Shown: positions 1 to 12,631 of the stretch, piece after piece
How the letters are laid out: every line of letters begins with the position of its first letter
How positions within the stretch are numbered: position 1 is the stretch's first letter
NCBI GenBank assembly: GCA_020080175.1
Contig: JAGHQL010000219.1
Coordinates: 1-38,512 of the forward strand
From: Glutinoglossum americanum
Lineage: Eukaryota; Ascomycota; Geoglossomycetes; Geoglossales; Geoglossaceae
Length of the DNA stretch: 38,512 bases
Direction of reading: 5' to 3'
Notes under the pieces: generated by a model
What the model was told of the DNA's origin: nothing
Databases searched by the model: none
What the model saw: the letters and a program-made list of their open reading frames with translations, nothing else
Translations under genes and position numbers: made by a program

Positions 1-453
1 GGAGAGAATCATGGGGAGGGGTGGGGGAGGGTGGCTGTGGAGATGGGGATGAAGAGGAAGATGTGGGTGGGTGGGGGGTTTTCTTGAGTTTTACTTTCCC
101 CCGGGATGCTCTAATAGGTGTTTTAAGGATAGGGTTACTGGGTCGGGGTTGGGCAAAAAATGGGCTTTGGTCTGAGGATAATAATGAATGAACGAGTGAA
201 CAAAGTCTCATCTGAACCTTAAAATCTGGCTTCAAGGTTTCACAGCTAATTGGTTTGCACTCCATTCTTCTGATATGACACATGTACGCCCCTGTCCGGT
301 CCCTCAGCCTAGTCTCCAGAAAGGGGAAAATTAAGGGATGCTTATGCCAAAACCCAACACTATGCTAGAAAGCTGAGAATGCCAAAAACACCACCGCTAT
401 GAGAAGGATAACAAAAGGGGACATCCTAATAGCTCAACTATTTTCTACTGTCA
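1..453. other. intergenic, downstream of the lipase gene
   Basis: No gene is recognised here. The first 90 bases are strongly G-rich on the + strand (pyrimidine-rich on the - strand). They include four G-runs at 13-16, 18-21, 23-27 and 29-31 separated by single bases. A pyrimidine-rich minus strand ending in a possible ATG at 12-10 could be the leader of a gene running off the left edge, but nothing more supports that. The rest is presumably the 3' flank of the lipase gene. Confidence 0.4.
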
Positions 454-1671
454 TCAATTTATATATTCCTGATACCTGCCATCCCCATCCTCGTGTTGAG
501 GAGGGTAGTGACGGAACCAGTTCTTCGGATCCCCCCCCGGTAGGCAGAGACCTAGCCGCCAGAAGTAATCCCGATGTGCGAAGAAGAGCTCCCACATCCT
601 AAATCTCCTCGGGACGGGCCATGGGGCACTGTCAGCGCCCCACCACTGGGCTGCGGCGCTGGCAGTGATGGTGGAGTCGCCGAAGGCGATGCAGTTTGGA
701 TCCTCGTCCCCATCGCAGCGTTCGAGGTCCCACACGGAAGGCAGCAGGTCGGGTTTGGAGATGTAGATTTCACCGGCGTGCATCCTGTATCCCCACTCTT
801 TCAATGGTAATAACGGTACAGGATCATTTATGTGTGTAACCCGCCGATAGCTGCCTTCCTCCCTGTGGGTGCTATTATAAAAACGTGCGTCGAAATAGTT
901 CATGAGCGCCTGGTTCCCTACTCGAGGTTCACCGAATGTGGTAACCTGAGGGTTCCAACCCCTGTGGTAGAACGCCAGGGACGCCAGGCTAGCAACTGCG
1001 CCGCCAAGCGAGTGGCCTACGAGCACGAGGCGGTGGTTTGGGTACTGCTTCACTAAATGCTGGATTTCAGGCTCCAGGTGTGGGCGTGTGTTCTTCCACG
1101 AGGCTAGAAAGCCAGCATGTACCGTACAGTTTGGGCATCTTCTATCGGGAGGGTTGTCCGGATGGTAATTTGTCTCACTGTCGTCAGGAGGATAAGGGAT
1201 GTACTCCTGAGGTATGGTGGAAAGGTCGACAATAGCGTTGGCGATAGAGTAGGTTCCTCGAAATGCAACTACTATTCGAGGAGCGAATGGGGGATGTGAA
1301 ACCGCGATGTAGCCACAGGAGTCAGATAGCAGCGGACCTGTGTTCCATGTCTACAGGGAAGAGTTCTGATTAGAGGTCTATTCACAATTGTCAGGGCCTA
1401 TGAAGCTACATACCTTAACCAACTCGAAACCTTTAAACTCTACGCATCTACTAGCGCAAACAAACGGCTTCTGGATCCCTGTCGTCCCGACACAGTAAGA
1501 GATATCTACTAAACGAGCGAGCTCTTCGAGGTCCGCGAACAATTCAGCACTGATGTTCCGCGGGCTTGTAAGGCCAGAGAATGGCAATTGGGTAGATGTT
1601 GGGAATGCATGTCTAGTTCCGAGCATGAGAGTCAAAAGAAAACCAAAGGAACTGGGCTGGAGAAATCGCAT
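454..1671 (-). CDS. secreted class-3 (fungal feruloyl esterase/TLL-like) lipase, two exons
   Basis: Two exons, 1671..1414 and 1350..454, join to 384 aa. The 63-bp intron 1413..1351 has a GTATGT donor and CTGTAG acceptor and is phase 0. The protein starts with a hydrophobic stretch (MRFLQPSSFGFLLTLMLG) typical of a signal peptide, so secretion is likely. The catalytic triad of the alpha/beta-hydrolase lipase_3 family is visible: nucleophile Ser200 in GHSLGG, Asp262 in HINDPVP and His345 in AHRDYF. The oxyanion-side strand VAFRGTY is also present. Paired Cys residues (RRCPNC) suggest disulphides. The expected reaction is hydrolysis of triacylglycerol or aryl esters; substrate cannot be read from sequence. 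The Met at 1671 was chosen over an in-frame upstream ATG at 1821 because it directly precedes the signal peptide. Length fits the family (about 300-390 aa). Confidence 0.9.
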
Positions 1672-1809
1672 AGCTGCTCTGTCTCTACATGCTTTCGTTT
1701 CGTTGTTGTAGCTGACTGGTTTGTAGTTGATGATGGAGTCGTATGTGCAGTTGCATGTAATTTTGATGATCGTTGGCTGCTCGCATGACCTCAAACAATA
1801 TTGATCGAT

Positions 1810-1860
1810 GATTAAAGTCACGTGATAAGATAAGGACCCTAGCCTATGTATATTTTTGAG
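1810..1860 (-). promoter_or_regulatory. GATA-site pair and CACGTG box upstream of the lipase gene
   Basis: About 150 bp upstream of the lipase ATG, a CACGTG palindrome (1819-1824) runs directly into two head-to-tail GATAAG hexamers sharing a G (1824-1829 and 1829-1834). In filamentous fungi GATA sites bind AreA-type nitrogen regulators, and paired sites are the usual functional arrangement. That would suit an extracellular hydrolase. The role here is inferred from sequence only. Confidence 0.4.
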
Positions 1861-2056
1861 GGCTTTTTTTTCGGGGGGGGTCTTGGAGGAATTAAGTGAA
1901 GCATTCGGATAATTCTTTTCTTATACAAATAACTTAAAACGGGGAGTTTTGTAATACCTGTTGTATGTTAGTTCTAAGATATTAGAACCCCGATACTCCT
2001 AACGGCATCTTTCGATGAGCACTACGCTATGAAACTGGGTATATTGTACAGATGCT
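1861..2056. other. intergenic between lipase promoter and exchanger 3' end
   Basis: AT-leaning spacer with a T-run and G-run near 1864-1880. No gene or RNA is seen. It holds the 3' flank of the exchanger gene and the distal promoter of the lipase gene, both on the minus strand. Confidence 0.4.
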
Positions 2057-5000
2057 TCAACTGATACTCCCACCCCAACCCACGATTTCCGCCGTCAGGT
2101 TCCCCAAAGTGCTCACAGTCCATAATACAATGAGCCCCCAGCCTATCCGCCGATCCATCACCCACTTGTTCCAGGGTACTACAATTAATAAACCTATGAG
2201 CGTGACTAGCAGCGTCGCTGCTGATATCATCAGAGTACTGCTGACCTCTATTTCGTACGGCTTGTAGCGGATATTTTTGTTGGGGTGCTTCTCATGCCGA
2301 TCCTTCCCATTACGGATCATAATATATAGTCCGCTGATACCGATACCGAGCAAAATATTGAGCATCGGCCCGCCGAAACACGCCGAGAGTGCCATCACTG
2401 GTAGCCCCAGCCGCGCTACCGTGACGTCTGCAACAAGGTCACCAAGAGAGTTACCAACGGCGAAGACCGTAAGCCCAAGGATGGCATCCGAGATGCCAAG
2501 AATGACACCAAAAGCTTTCAGAACGCCGACAACCTCGTTGGCTATGGTTGATATCCAGGCGATGCTTACAGCAAAACCAACAAAGCAAAGCATGAAATGC
2601 CACCTAGGAGTGCGATCGGCGGTGGTCACTAGAATAAGTAAGGCCAGGACAATAAAGCCGGCAAGGAGGGCGTAGAGGATAGGACTGAGTAGAGTGCGTA
2701 AATTGGTGGGGTCCTCCGTGGTGTTAGCCCATACAACAAGAACAACGAAAAGGGGCCCAGTCAGGATCTGTACGGCGACGAGCCAGCGATTCCATTCGTT
2801 CGAAGCACGGGCGGGTGTGGTGGGGATTGAAGTGTCGCAGTCTGGCACCGGAGCTTGGGATGGTTTGGGTTGGAAATATGGATCGCTCGATTCTATTGAG
2901 TGTGCCACTTCTGCTGTGTATTCCTGGCCGCTGAAGCCTTCGACGGCGGGCGAGCCCAGCCCACAGCTTCTATGAGCTCCTGGCATTGACGGTCTTCGGC
3001 TCAGAGCCCCCATCACTCGGCTAGGGTACTCGAAGTCGGGGGGCATAGTTATAGCGGTACCTATTCTCGAGCTCGGTCTCTCTCTTCCGTCTGTTGCCAC
3101 CAGCCGCTCATTGCCGTCCTCCTTTTCATTCTCAACAACAGGTAGAGTAACTGTCAGGAGGAATACACTAGGTGCCACCACCAGCCCGAGGAACTTCTCA
3201 GAAATGCTTTTCTCCTTGAAACCACATAGCGTGGGAAATAACGTAGCTCCAAGAATATCTGGTGAAGGTAAGATGTTATTAGGCCACCACCATAACGGCT
3301 TTCTTTGGCTTTCATCCCCTTGGCCATAAAACGAAGACCCCAGAGAAAGACTCGAAGGGGGAAGAAGTATACTTGGGGGGCGTGAACTACTACGCGAAGA
3401 GATGGGTAAAGGGGAATCATAAAATGCCGGAAATTCGGAAGTGAGGTCGTCAGGTTCATCACTATAGCGGGGAATAACTATTCGGGGCGGTCGCGACCTT
3501 GGGGGTAAAACCCCATCAGCCGGTGGGGTGGCTGGAGATAGAGTAGTTCTTTGGTTTCCTTCGTGTCCCTCTTGTGGCGGAGCTAACAAATTCGGAGAAA
3601 TTACCTTTTGGCTTTGGCTTGGCCGCCTAGAGCCTTGCTTCGATGGAGGCGGAGAAATCGAAATGCTGGGGGATGGGGAGCGCCCGGCGGTGACTGTGAG
3701 ATTTGCGTTGGAGGCGGCAGTGTGCTGAAATTCTGAAGGTTGTAATCTATCAGTTCCCGGAGGAGTTGGGGAAAAAACGTCAATGTCGGGGACCGTCCTC
3801 CTGAAACCGCTAGGACCCAGGCTCAGTCCAATCGCATCATTGGTTGACACAGCCCTGACCCTCCTCCCTAATGCCCCGAAGTCGTCTCCGCTAAGTCCTG
3901 AGTCACCCCGTGGCCCCCCGAGATGACCCACTCCAGGAGTACTAGAGCTAGATTCGCTTTCGACTGCCATATCCGAAACCGATGGTAGCCGTTGCACAGG
4001 CGTGTTATTTGGATCATCCGAGTATCTTCTGAGAGGTATCGGCAGAGTTTGTGAGGCTCTAGACTTCTGCAGCGAGGAGAGCACAGCTCGGAACTCCAAG
4101 GCGCCAACCAAACTCGGCCGAATTGGGTTCAGAGTATTCCGACGTTCGTGTCTTGGCCGCCCAGTAACTCGCATGCTACTATTAATACCTGCCATCCACC
4201 TCTCCTGAGCATCTTCTCGATCTTCTTCCTCCTCTTCCTCATCCCTAGCTGCCAGCCTTGAGGCATGTCCACCCCGCTCTAGAGCACCAAAGTCCTCCGT
4301 AGTGCCATGTCTCAATAAGCTCCTCCTTTCCCCAGCACTAGCGCCCGCATCCTCGTCCTCTTCATCCTCTTCGTCGACCTCCAGGTCTTCATTTCCTGGC
4401 GTAACGTAGTGGTTCCTCGAGAGCGCTTCCCGGTCCCTTCTCCTTCGCCGCCTCCCAAGCCACCAGTGCCACATGACCACCACCACAACATAAAAGCCGT
4501 AAAAGCCGACCATCATAGCACACTCCCAGAGCTGCAGCCTCCCATCTGCGAGGAAACATATACTGAAAGAGGCAGAAAAAATAAAAAATCCCACGTCCCT
4601 CACGAAACTCCTTTTTGAAACTTTGAAAGGCCGCACTAGAGCCATCGATCCCGCCACCACCGTAGTTATAAAGCCCGCTGCTCCTATAAGCTCGCCAACC
4701 GCCAAGCTACCGCTGTGAGTACTCATCGCCGCAAAGGTAGAGAATACATCGGGGCTGCCATTGCCAAACGCCAAAAAAGTGACTCCAGCCATGCTCTCGC
4801 TCATTCCCAAAACGCTAGAGATGGTGCTTAGATTTATGCAAAAGAAGTCACTTGCGGCGATCCCGATAGTCGTAAAGAGGAGTGCAAGCCAGAGCACTAG
4901 AACGACGAAAGCCACGGGTTGGGCATGGGGTAGCCGGCAGTAGTAAAGGGATAGATACGAGAGCAGACCTGCTTCTTCATCGGGGCAATTGGCGAGGATG

Positions 5001-5346
5001 TAGGCGCATTTATCTTTGGCGTGATGAACGAGATGACACTAAATTCTCGGAGGTTCTGTTCAGGAAAATGTTCTAGGCAACGAATCAGCAATGATGAGCT
5101 TACGTCTGTGTCTCTGTTAACAAAGCCAGACAACTGTCTCCCACGCAAAGGCTCTACGGTTTCCAGAGTTCTCCTCTGCAGAACTACATGGCTGGTGCTT
5201 TGTCCCAAATATTGTGCGCTCTGGTGTGCAATGAAGCTAAGGATGGAGATTGCGACAATCGCTAGGAGAGTGGTAAAAAAAGGTGTTACGGAGTACCTGC
5301 GTCGTCGAGACAGCATGGCATGCACACGACGGTGTAGAAACGACAT
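2057..5346 (-). CDS. NCLX-like cation/calcium exchanger, two exons
   Basis: Exons 5346..5104 and 5038..2057 give 1,074 aa. The 65-bp intron 5103..5039 (GTAAGC...TTTAG, branch CTGAT) is phase 0, and the join restores a Cys-rich lumenal segment (KDKCAYILANCPDEEAG) as in NCLX/SLC8B1 relatives and yeast YDL206W. Both Na/Ca-exchanger alpha repeats are present: GVTFLAFGNGSPDVF near residue 166 and GLTVFAVGNSLGDLV near 936. Hydrophobic helices flank each. They are separated by a long cytosolic loop of about 500 residues rich in Ser, Pro, Arg and acidic runs. Exon 1 carries one N-terminal hydrophobic helix (about residues 22-40). The protein should move Ca2+ across an internal membrane in exchange for another cation. 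Location (vacuole, ER or mitochondrion) cannot be fixed. The gene is divergent from the condensin gene. Confidence 0.9.
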
Positions 5347-5730
5347 TGTGGGACAATTTGCCTAGGCAAATCAGTGTTGGCATGGTATTCGAGAAGAAAA
5401 GGTGATGCTATCTACAAAACAGGAAGTGAATATGGGTATAGAAGTAGCAAAAATCACGTTCGCCCCTCGTGGCGAGAGATTGACGTTACGGTAGTCTTGG
5501 CGAGGGGCAGAAAAAATGGAACACCACGTGAGCATGCGCGGAATTGGCGTTTGTTTACGCGAGAAGACCCATCGTGCAGAATAAACAACAAAGAATGCGA
5601 CAGCGACCTCTTCGCCCGTCGCTATCTCCAAAATCCACCAACGCCGTATCTGACTGCCGACCAGATAGGCTTTTCACTACAGATTGACTATATAAGCTCT
5701 CCTGATCGACACGACAGGGGTTGAATAGCC
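5347..5730. promoter_or_regulatory. shared divergent promoter, exchanger (-) / condensin CAP-H (+)
   Basis: The 384 bp between the two start codons must hold both promoters. A TATATAAG box lies at 5689-5696, about 35 bp before the CAP-H ATG at 5731, so that gene would have a very short leader. A CACGTG at about 5524-5529 and ACGCG cores near 5558 and 5736 (the latter inside the first CAP-H exon, as ACGCGT) are present. ACGCGT is the MCB element that drives G1/S genes in fungi, which would suit a condensin gene, but that link is inference. Confidence 0.45.
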
Positions 5731-8506
5731 ATGCCACGCGTTGCAAAGCCGCCACGCGGGAACGGGGAGAGTTCAAAGGTCCCCATTAAGCAAGCTGCTG
5801 GCACGCAAATCAGAGCTTCTCCGATAAAGTATCGCTAAAATGTCTTTTTGTACTTAAGCTGTGCTCTGACTCATAAATCATATGCAGGATCCCACTCAAC
5901 GATGACGCTCGAGAGAAGGCGGTCCGCCTTCAGTCTAGGCAAGCCCTACACGACTTACAAATGAACCAGCTTAAGGCAGCTGCATCTCCGAGACGAAGAC
6001 TTAATCCACATGAGCGAGCTGCCAGTACCAGTCCAAAGACACCTAAGACCATCGTGGCAGGACGTGGGAAGGAGAACGACCATGGGTTGGTTGTTGTTGG
6101 TAGTAGTGCTCTGACGCCCATGAAACGTGTACCTATACTTGCCAACTTTGAGGAGTGGATGAAGATGGCTACTGACAATGTGCGAAATCATCATACCTCG
6201 ACTATTGATGTGTTTCCGCTAACTGTTTAGAAAATCAATGCAACAAACTCTTGGAATTTCGCGTTGATCGATTACTTTCATGACATGACACTTCTGAAGG
6301 AAGGCGATGGAGTCAATTTCCAGAAAGCAAGCTGTACTCTTGATGGGTGTGTCAAAATTTACACCAGCAGAGTAGACAGTGTGGCAACAGAGACGGGGAA
6401 GTTATTAAGCGGGCTAGCTGATAGCGGGAACAAGAAGAGGAGGGGCGAAGATGAGCGTGAGGGTGGTGATGATTGCGAGGAGGATGACGAAGAAGGTGAA
6501 GAAGGCTCAAGGAAGCGAGGGAAAAGAAGAGTGGGTTTTGATAGATCTCTGCAGATTGTCTTGGCTAAAATTTATTTTAGGCGCAACACTCCTCGGAGGC
6601 TACCCTTGCTCCTTCTTTTACTACACTGCAGCTCAAGAAGTTTGAGCTAGAGTTTTCCGTTGATCCTCTCTTCAAGAAGGCATCTGCAGATTTTGACGAG
6701 GGCGGCGCCAAAGGCTTGTTACTGAACCATCTTTCTATTGATGCACAGGGGAGGATAGTCTTTGATAGCAGCGACGACGCTAGAAATATCAGTGAAGAGA
6801 CGGAACGGAGGAGGCGGAGCAGCAATAGAGATAACAAGATCGCGGAAGATGGTGATGGGGATGCCGACACCGACTATGACAGTGAACTAAAGGAGGCCGA
6901 AACTGAAGGGGAAGAAGCTGCTGAGATTGATGTCGTATCGCTCGGAGCCAAGTTCTTCCCTGACTTGAATCGTCTCGATAATCAGGATATTTGCCCGTCG
7001 TTGAAGAATTTCGACCTTGGAGACATGGCGGGGTCACTAGACATACCTTTCCTCAAAGCCCCTGAAGACTGGAGACAAGAGAGAAATCGATCTGTTAGCG
7101 CTGCAGATCAGTCAGGAATATTTCTTGACGGTGAAAATCCACTCGGCTTCGATGATGATGATGACGGCGCTTTAGGTGGCTTTGATTTGCCTCCGGATAC
7201 CGGGTTTGGTGAGGGCGGGGAGGCCTGGGCGAGGGGTGCGGATTTGGAGCCTCAAAATCGTTTCGTCAACGATGACAACATCGAGGAAGACGGCATAGGA
7301 GGAGAGGAAGGTCAAGTCATCGGTGCATTCGATGCTGGAGGGAGCGACTACATTGTATCTCTTAACCAAGGGAAAGAAGGAGGTGCGCATGAAGATATCT
7401 TGAGCTATTTCGATCAAGCGTTGCGAAAAAATTGGGCTGGCCCTGAGCATTGGCGAATAAGGAGGATAAAGGACGTAACGAAATCCTCCCCCCCTCCTAC
7501 AAGGACACGCAAAGAAAAGGAACCATTTGAAATAGACTTCTCTTCCCCTCTCAACCCGATCTTAGCAGAAACCATCTACACACCTACGACAACGATGTCT
7601 TCTATTTCCCTACCGAAGACACAATGGAAGTCCAAAACAAGGAATCTCCTACCAGATGATAAGCATTTCAACTCGCGGCAGCTACTACGGTTATTTTTAA
7701 AACCAAAGGCCAGAATGGGATCAAAACGGAAAGGCTTCGGCCATGCAAGATCTCAGCAATCTCACACTCAAGAGGGAGATGTGCTTGATGAGGAGATGGA
7801 TGAGGCCTTCTGGGCTCGCAAAGAAGGCCCTGCCGGTACTGCACAAGATGGAGAGAATATCCAAGGGAATTATGACGCCAACTTCTTCCAAGATGACGGA
7901 CCAGCATTTCTTGGAGGGGCCGACGATGACGACGATGAGTTCGCTGATGCTAGAGAGCATTTCTCCCCTGCACTAGAGGGAGAAGAAGGGGCAGTTACCG
8001 GTTCTGTCGGAATTGCAGACGTTCTAGCAGCAGGCGGTCAGGACGCTTTTGGAAACCAATTGGTGACGCAGAGTAAGAGGCTTCGACCGGAGTACGTCCA
8101 ATATGCGAGAGTTGCGAAGAAGGTGGACGTTAGGCGCTTGAAGGAAGAGATGTGGAAGGGCATGGGAATTGGAGATGACGTACGAGCGCTCCTTGAAATT
8201 CCTATATGGAAAGGTGCATACTGACTATTTCTCTATTAGCTTCTACCTCCACAGACACCACCGGGACGCCAGCTTCAGCCTATACCGAAGCCAGCAGACG
8301 GTTCGCTAACGTTCACTTCCATAATAAACAGCCTCCAGTCAGTCTATCCGGCTCAGGCTATGGCGGATATTTCGACATCATATTGTTTTATTTGCCTTCT
8401 CCACCTTGCCAACGAAAAGGGACTGGTACTGGAGGATATCGAAGGGCTGACTGAACTAAACATTAAGATTGATCCTTCAGCTGAGATAACAGAGGGAGCA
8501 GAGTGA
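5731..8506 (+). CDS. BRN1: condensin complex subunit 2 (CAP-H / Brn1 / Cnd2 kleisin), five exons
   Basis: Exons 5731..5828, 5888..6179, 6231..6530, 6581..8179 and 8240..8506 join without a break to 851 aa, a normal fungal CAP-H length. Introns are 59, 51, 50 and 60 bp. Family blocks are recovered across each splice: IPLNDDAREKAVRLQSRQAL after intron 1, WMKMATDNKINATNSWNFAL across intron 2, and the highly conserved CVKIYTSRVDSVATETGKLL in exon 3. Next come FELEFSVDPLFKKASADFDE in exon 4 and the C-terminal winged-helix block ISTSYCFICLLHLANEKGLV in exon 5. Two acidic runs (exon 3 end and DDDDDEFADA) are typical. CAP-H is the kleisin that bridges the Smc2/Smc4 heads and holds the HEAT subunits, and it acts in mitotic chromosome compaction. 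Confidence 0.96.
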
Positions 8507-8928
8507 CGGCCGTAAGGCCCGTAGCGTATCTTGGGACAAAGTTGTGGTTTATGACAGGGACATAATTGGGGCGAGTATTAGTAATGAATTTCCTTCATTG
8601 AGGGCATCCAGGCTGCAAAAGCAAACCAATTCTCTAAGCCACAACAACTCCTCATTTGTTTAAAGCATAAAGCGTACATAGATAAGGCTGTAGAAATGTC
8701 TGGTTCACGATATTATGGATCGTGAGCAACCTCACTTTCTCAGCTCCGTAGACACTGATCTCGCAATGTGGACAGAAATGCACATGGTACGCAGAAAATA
8801 CGGCAGTCACTCGCTTGACGGAATGCCAAGAGTTCGGCCACAGAGCCTCACCATCAGTTGAATAACTCGAGGTAAAGGATATCACCATCCCAAGAGTCCT
8901 ATCTGGTATTCCTCCAGATCGCACAACC
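8507..8928. other. intergenic, CAP-H 3' end and eIF3m promoter
   Basis: A 422-bp spacer between two tandem + genes. A minus-strand open frame overlaps it but shows no family features and runs across the eIF3m start, so it is treated as chance. No RNA gene or repeat is seen. Confidence 0.4.
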
Positions 8929-10348
8929 ATGGCTGGTCCGTCAAATACTCTCTTCATCGATGCCCCATTTGAGGATCTTGCCGACGAACTTGCGCAATAT
9001 ATCGACAACCTCAAAAAGAGTCAGGGCGTTGAACAGGGTGCGGGTCTGCAAGCGGACATTGCTCCACTTCTCGAGCAAGGACAGAAAGATGAGGCACTCA
9101 AAAAATTAGTTGTAGGGGCTGTGGCGCTTAATGGAGCTCCTGAGAAGGGTTTGTTGTCCACAAATCCTCTGGTGAAAATTACTGACGTTTTGGCCTGGGA
9201 CTGTAGAATTCATAGCAGCGCACAATCTTCTTATACACCTCGTCCGACAATCCTCCAACATCAACATGTTCCTCCCGAAAATCTGCCAACACCTCTCGAA
9301 TCCGATCACCTCCTCGCCGGTCCACGGCCCTGGACTGGCACTCTCGATTCTCACCACAATCTTCAATATTCTCAATCCCACTAGCGAGACAAGATACCGT
9401 GTCTTCCAAAGCATGCTGAAGGTCGTACGGGCAAATGGCCTTTTTGAGACCCTGCAATCCCAACTGAAGAATTTAGATGCCTGGCTATTAGAGTGGGAAA
9501 CGGATGAGGAAGACTCGAGAACCCTGTTTGTGGAGATCGCGGACATTGCAGAGGATGCTGGCGAACTAGAGTTTGTCACCAAGTCCCTACACCCATATGC
9601 GCCCTAGGTTTCTAACGGAGTTACTAGGCAGTCATACGCATACCTTCTTCGCGCGCTCCAAACCTTCCCTTCTGAAGAATGCACGTCAGGCGAAGCTCGC
9701 ACACTTGCCCTTCGTGCCCTCAAGGCTTCAATCTCACATCCAAACCATTTCGACTTCCAGGATCTCACTTCTCTAGACTCGGTCCAAGCCCTCCGGAAAT
9801 CCGACCCAATTCACTTTGAACTCTTAGAGATTTTCTCCGCTCAGTTACTGGACGACTACGTAGATTTTAAGGACGAGCACGATGGCTGGATCGATGAGGA
9901 AAAGGGGCTCGATAACTCTATCCTTTTCCGCAAGATGCGCCTTTTAACGTTGGCTTCGCTAGCTGCGTCTACTCAATCACGCTCTCTGCCATACAAATCA
10001 ATCGCGAAAGCCTTACAGATTCATCCCGAGGATGTGGAGATGTGGGTAATCGATGTGATTCGCGCCGGGTTGGTTGAAGGGAAGTTATCACAACTGAACC
10101 AAACATTCTTAATTCATCGCAGCACATATCGGGTATTTGGGGAGAAGCAATGGAAGGAGGTCGCGACGCGATTAGATACGTGGCGGGAGAGCCTAAGGGG
10201 TGTCTTGGAAATTGTGAAGAGGGAGAGAGAGAGCGTCGCGACGCAACGAGAAAGGGAGGCCAGGGATGCAGAGGGCAAGGCCAACGGTACAGGGGGCAGG
10301 AGCCATGGCGGGCAGCACCAGCAGGCGTTAGAAGCGGGTGCAGACTGA
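8929..10348 (+). CDS. eukaryotic translation initiation factor 3 subunit M (eIF3m), three exons
   Basis: Exons 8929..9148, 9207..9570 and 9628..10348 give 434 aa. Introns of 58 and 57 bp both start GTTTGT and both split a Glu codon (G|AA and GA|G). The N-terminus (MAGPSNTLFID) and the helical HEAT-like body (MFLPKICQHLSNP, VEIADIAEDAGE) match fungal eIF3m. The C-terminal PCI domain covers roughly residues 215-375 and includes MRLLTLASLAAS, DVEMWVIDVIRAGLVEGKLS and HRSTYRVFGEKQW. After it comes a charged Arg/Glu tail ending in a Gly/His/Gln-rich segment. eIF3m sits in the PCI/MPN core of eIF3 and supports recruitment of mRNA to the 40S ribosome in the cytosol. The gene converges on URA6 with a 273-bp gap. 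Confidence 0.95.
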
Positions 10349-10621
10349 GTGGGCCTAAGCAGTATGGCATGTGAAATAGATCTTCTCTAGTATGGTTTCT
10401 CTCCATAGTGTGCGCTAGGGAGTTTATTTATCTCTCGAGATGGGTACGCTTATGGTTCAGGGGTTCGCATTAGATGTCCCCCAATTTCGATGTAGAATAC
10501 AAAGTCCAAAAAGGCAACTTGCCCCGGTAGCCGGTCCCACATCTAGCAGGTCTGTGATGCGAGTCTAGCGATACAGGAAAAAGGAGAGGTGTACTCCCAG
10601 GTCCAGTTTGCCAAAGTGCGA

Positions 10622-11747
<1,126 letters not shown>

Positions 11748-11982
11748 GACGGAATGTGTAAAAAAAAAATGTGGTGGTTCAACGGACAGAGTGCATGACG
11801 ATAGCTTTGCATGAGACGTCTTGATTGGTAGGCGGTTCACGAAATCTACTAGGTAATCCAGCCACGTTTCCAGAATACGCCTCACACCTCACACTGGAAA
11901 GGCGCCTACTGCTTGGGTGATCAATTGGATTTGATATACAGAGGCTCGCGACAAAAGTATTAAGAATTTCGCTTAGGCTATA
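11748..11982. promoter_or_regulatory. URA6 5' flank, edge of the gene-rich block
   Basis: About 235 bp upstream of the URA6 start, with a T-run on the gene strand just before the ATG. No specific site is recognised. It ends at the TA that precedes the Tc1-like terminal sequence, so it marks the switch from conserved genes to transposon-rich DNA. Confidence 0.35.
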
Positions 11983-12631
11983 CCCCACTAAAATTTAGTG
12001 GACTCTAGTTAAGCAGGCCCCCGACCCTCACGATAATAGTTTCTGCCCTCCAATTCAAGTACTTTATTAATATGAAACTTGATGCGCTCAATCCAAGCCT
12101 GAATTCTACTTTGCTTGAGCTCTTTTCAAGCCTTTTGCCATGCCTCAATAGCCTCTTTTCGTGTTTTAAAAGGTCCTTTCTTAGTAGTTATTCTCTTAAG
12201 ATAAGCTTAAGTAGACTCAATCATATTAAGATCAGGAGAATTTCCTGGTCATAATACTCTTTGAATATCAAAAATCTTATAGATTTCTACTTGACTTGAA
12301 TGTGTATAAGAAGGAACATTATCTTCTTATATAATTGTATTTAGCCTTTCCTTTGCATACTCTTTTATAAAAGAAATAAGTTTTTTTAAGAGAATAACTT
12401 TTCTATACTGATACTAATCAATACCTTCTACCTTTGCTTTTTTAATAAGCTTGCCATTCTTTTCATTAAGCTTCTACCAGTAGGTTGTCTTTTGAGGTTT
12501 ATATAATGTAAACTTGTTTGAAGTTCCTACTGAGCCTTAAGTTTTAGTTCTTATATAGTATTAATTGCAGCTAATTCAACTTCTGCTGTATAACATTCTT
12601 GTACTATTTCTGTACTTCAGATATATATCGG
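11983..12631 (-). mobile_element. Tc1/mariner-like DNA transposon relic (transposase C-terminal part)
   Basis: Read on the minus strand, degenerate frames give EDNVPSYTHS, then PGNSPDLNMIESTWAYLK and TTKKGPFKTRKEAIEAWQ. These are the second Asp block and the SPDLNPIE-W-LK block of Tc1-family DDE transposases. Several in-frame stops, many of the TAA/TAG kind, and low GC show old, RIP-like decay. The outer end follows a TA dinucleotide and is a 17-bp palindrome (11985-12001, arms CCACTAAA/TTTAGTGG). The matching other end is missing, because the relic is cut by the LTR that begins at 12632. Confidence 0.8.

Noticed and set aside
2277-2675. 132-codon + strand frame inside the exchanger gene
   Set aside because: It is antisense to a conserved exchanger domain and has no family features; codon pattern is explained by the minus-strand gene.
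8652-9014. 120-codon minus-strand frame between CAP-H and eIF3m
   Set aside because: Overlaps the eIF3m start and first exon in antisense; no recognisable domain.
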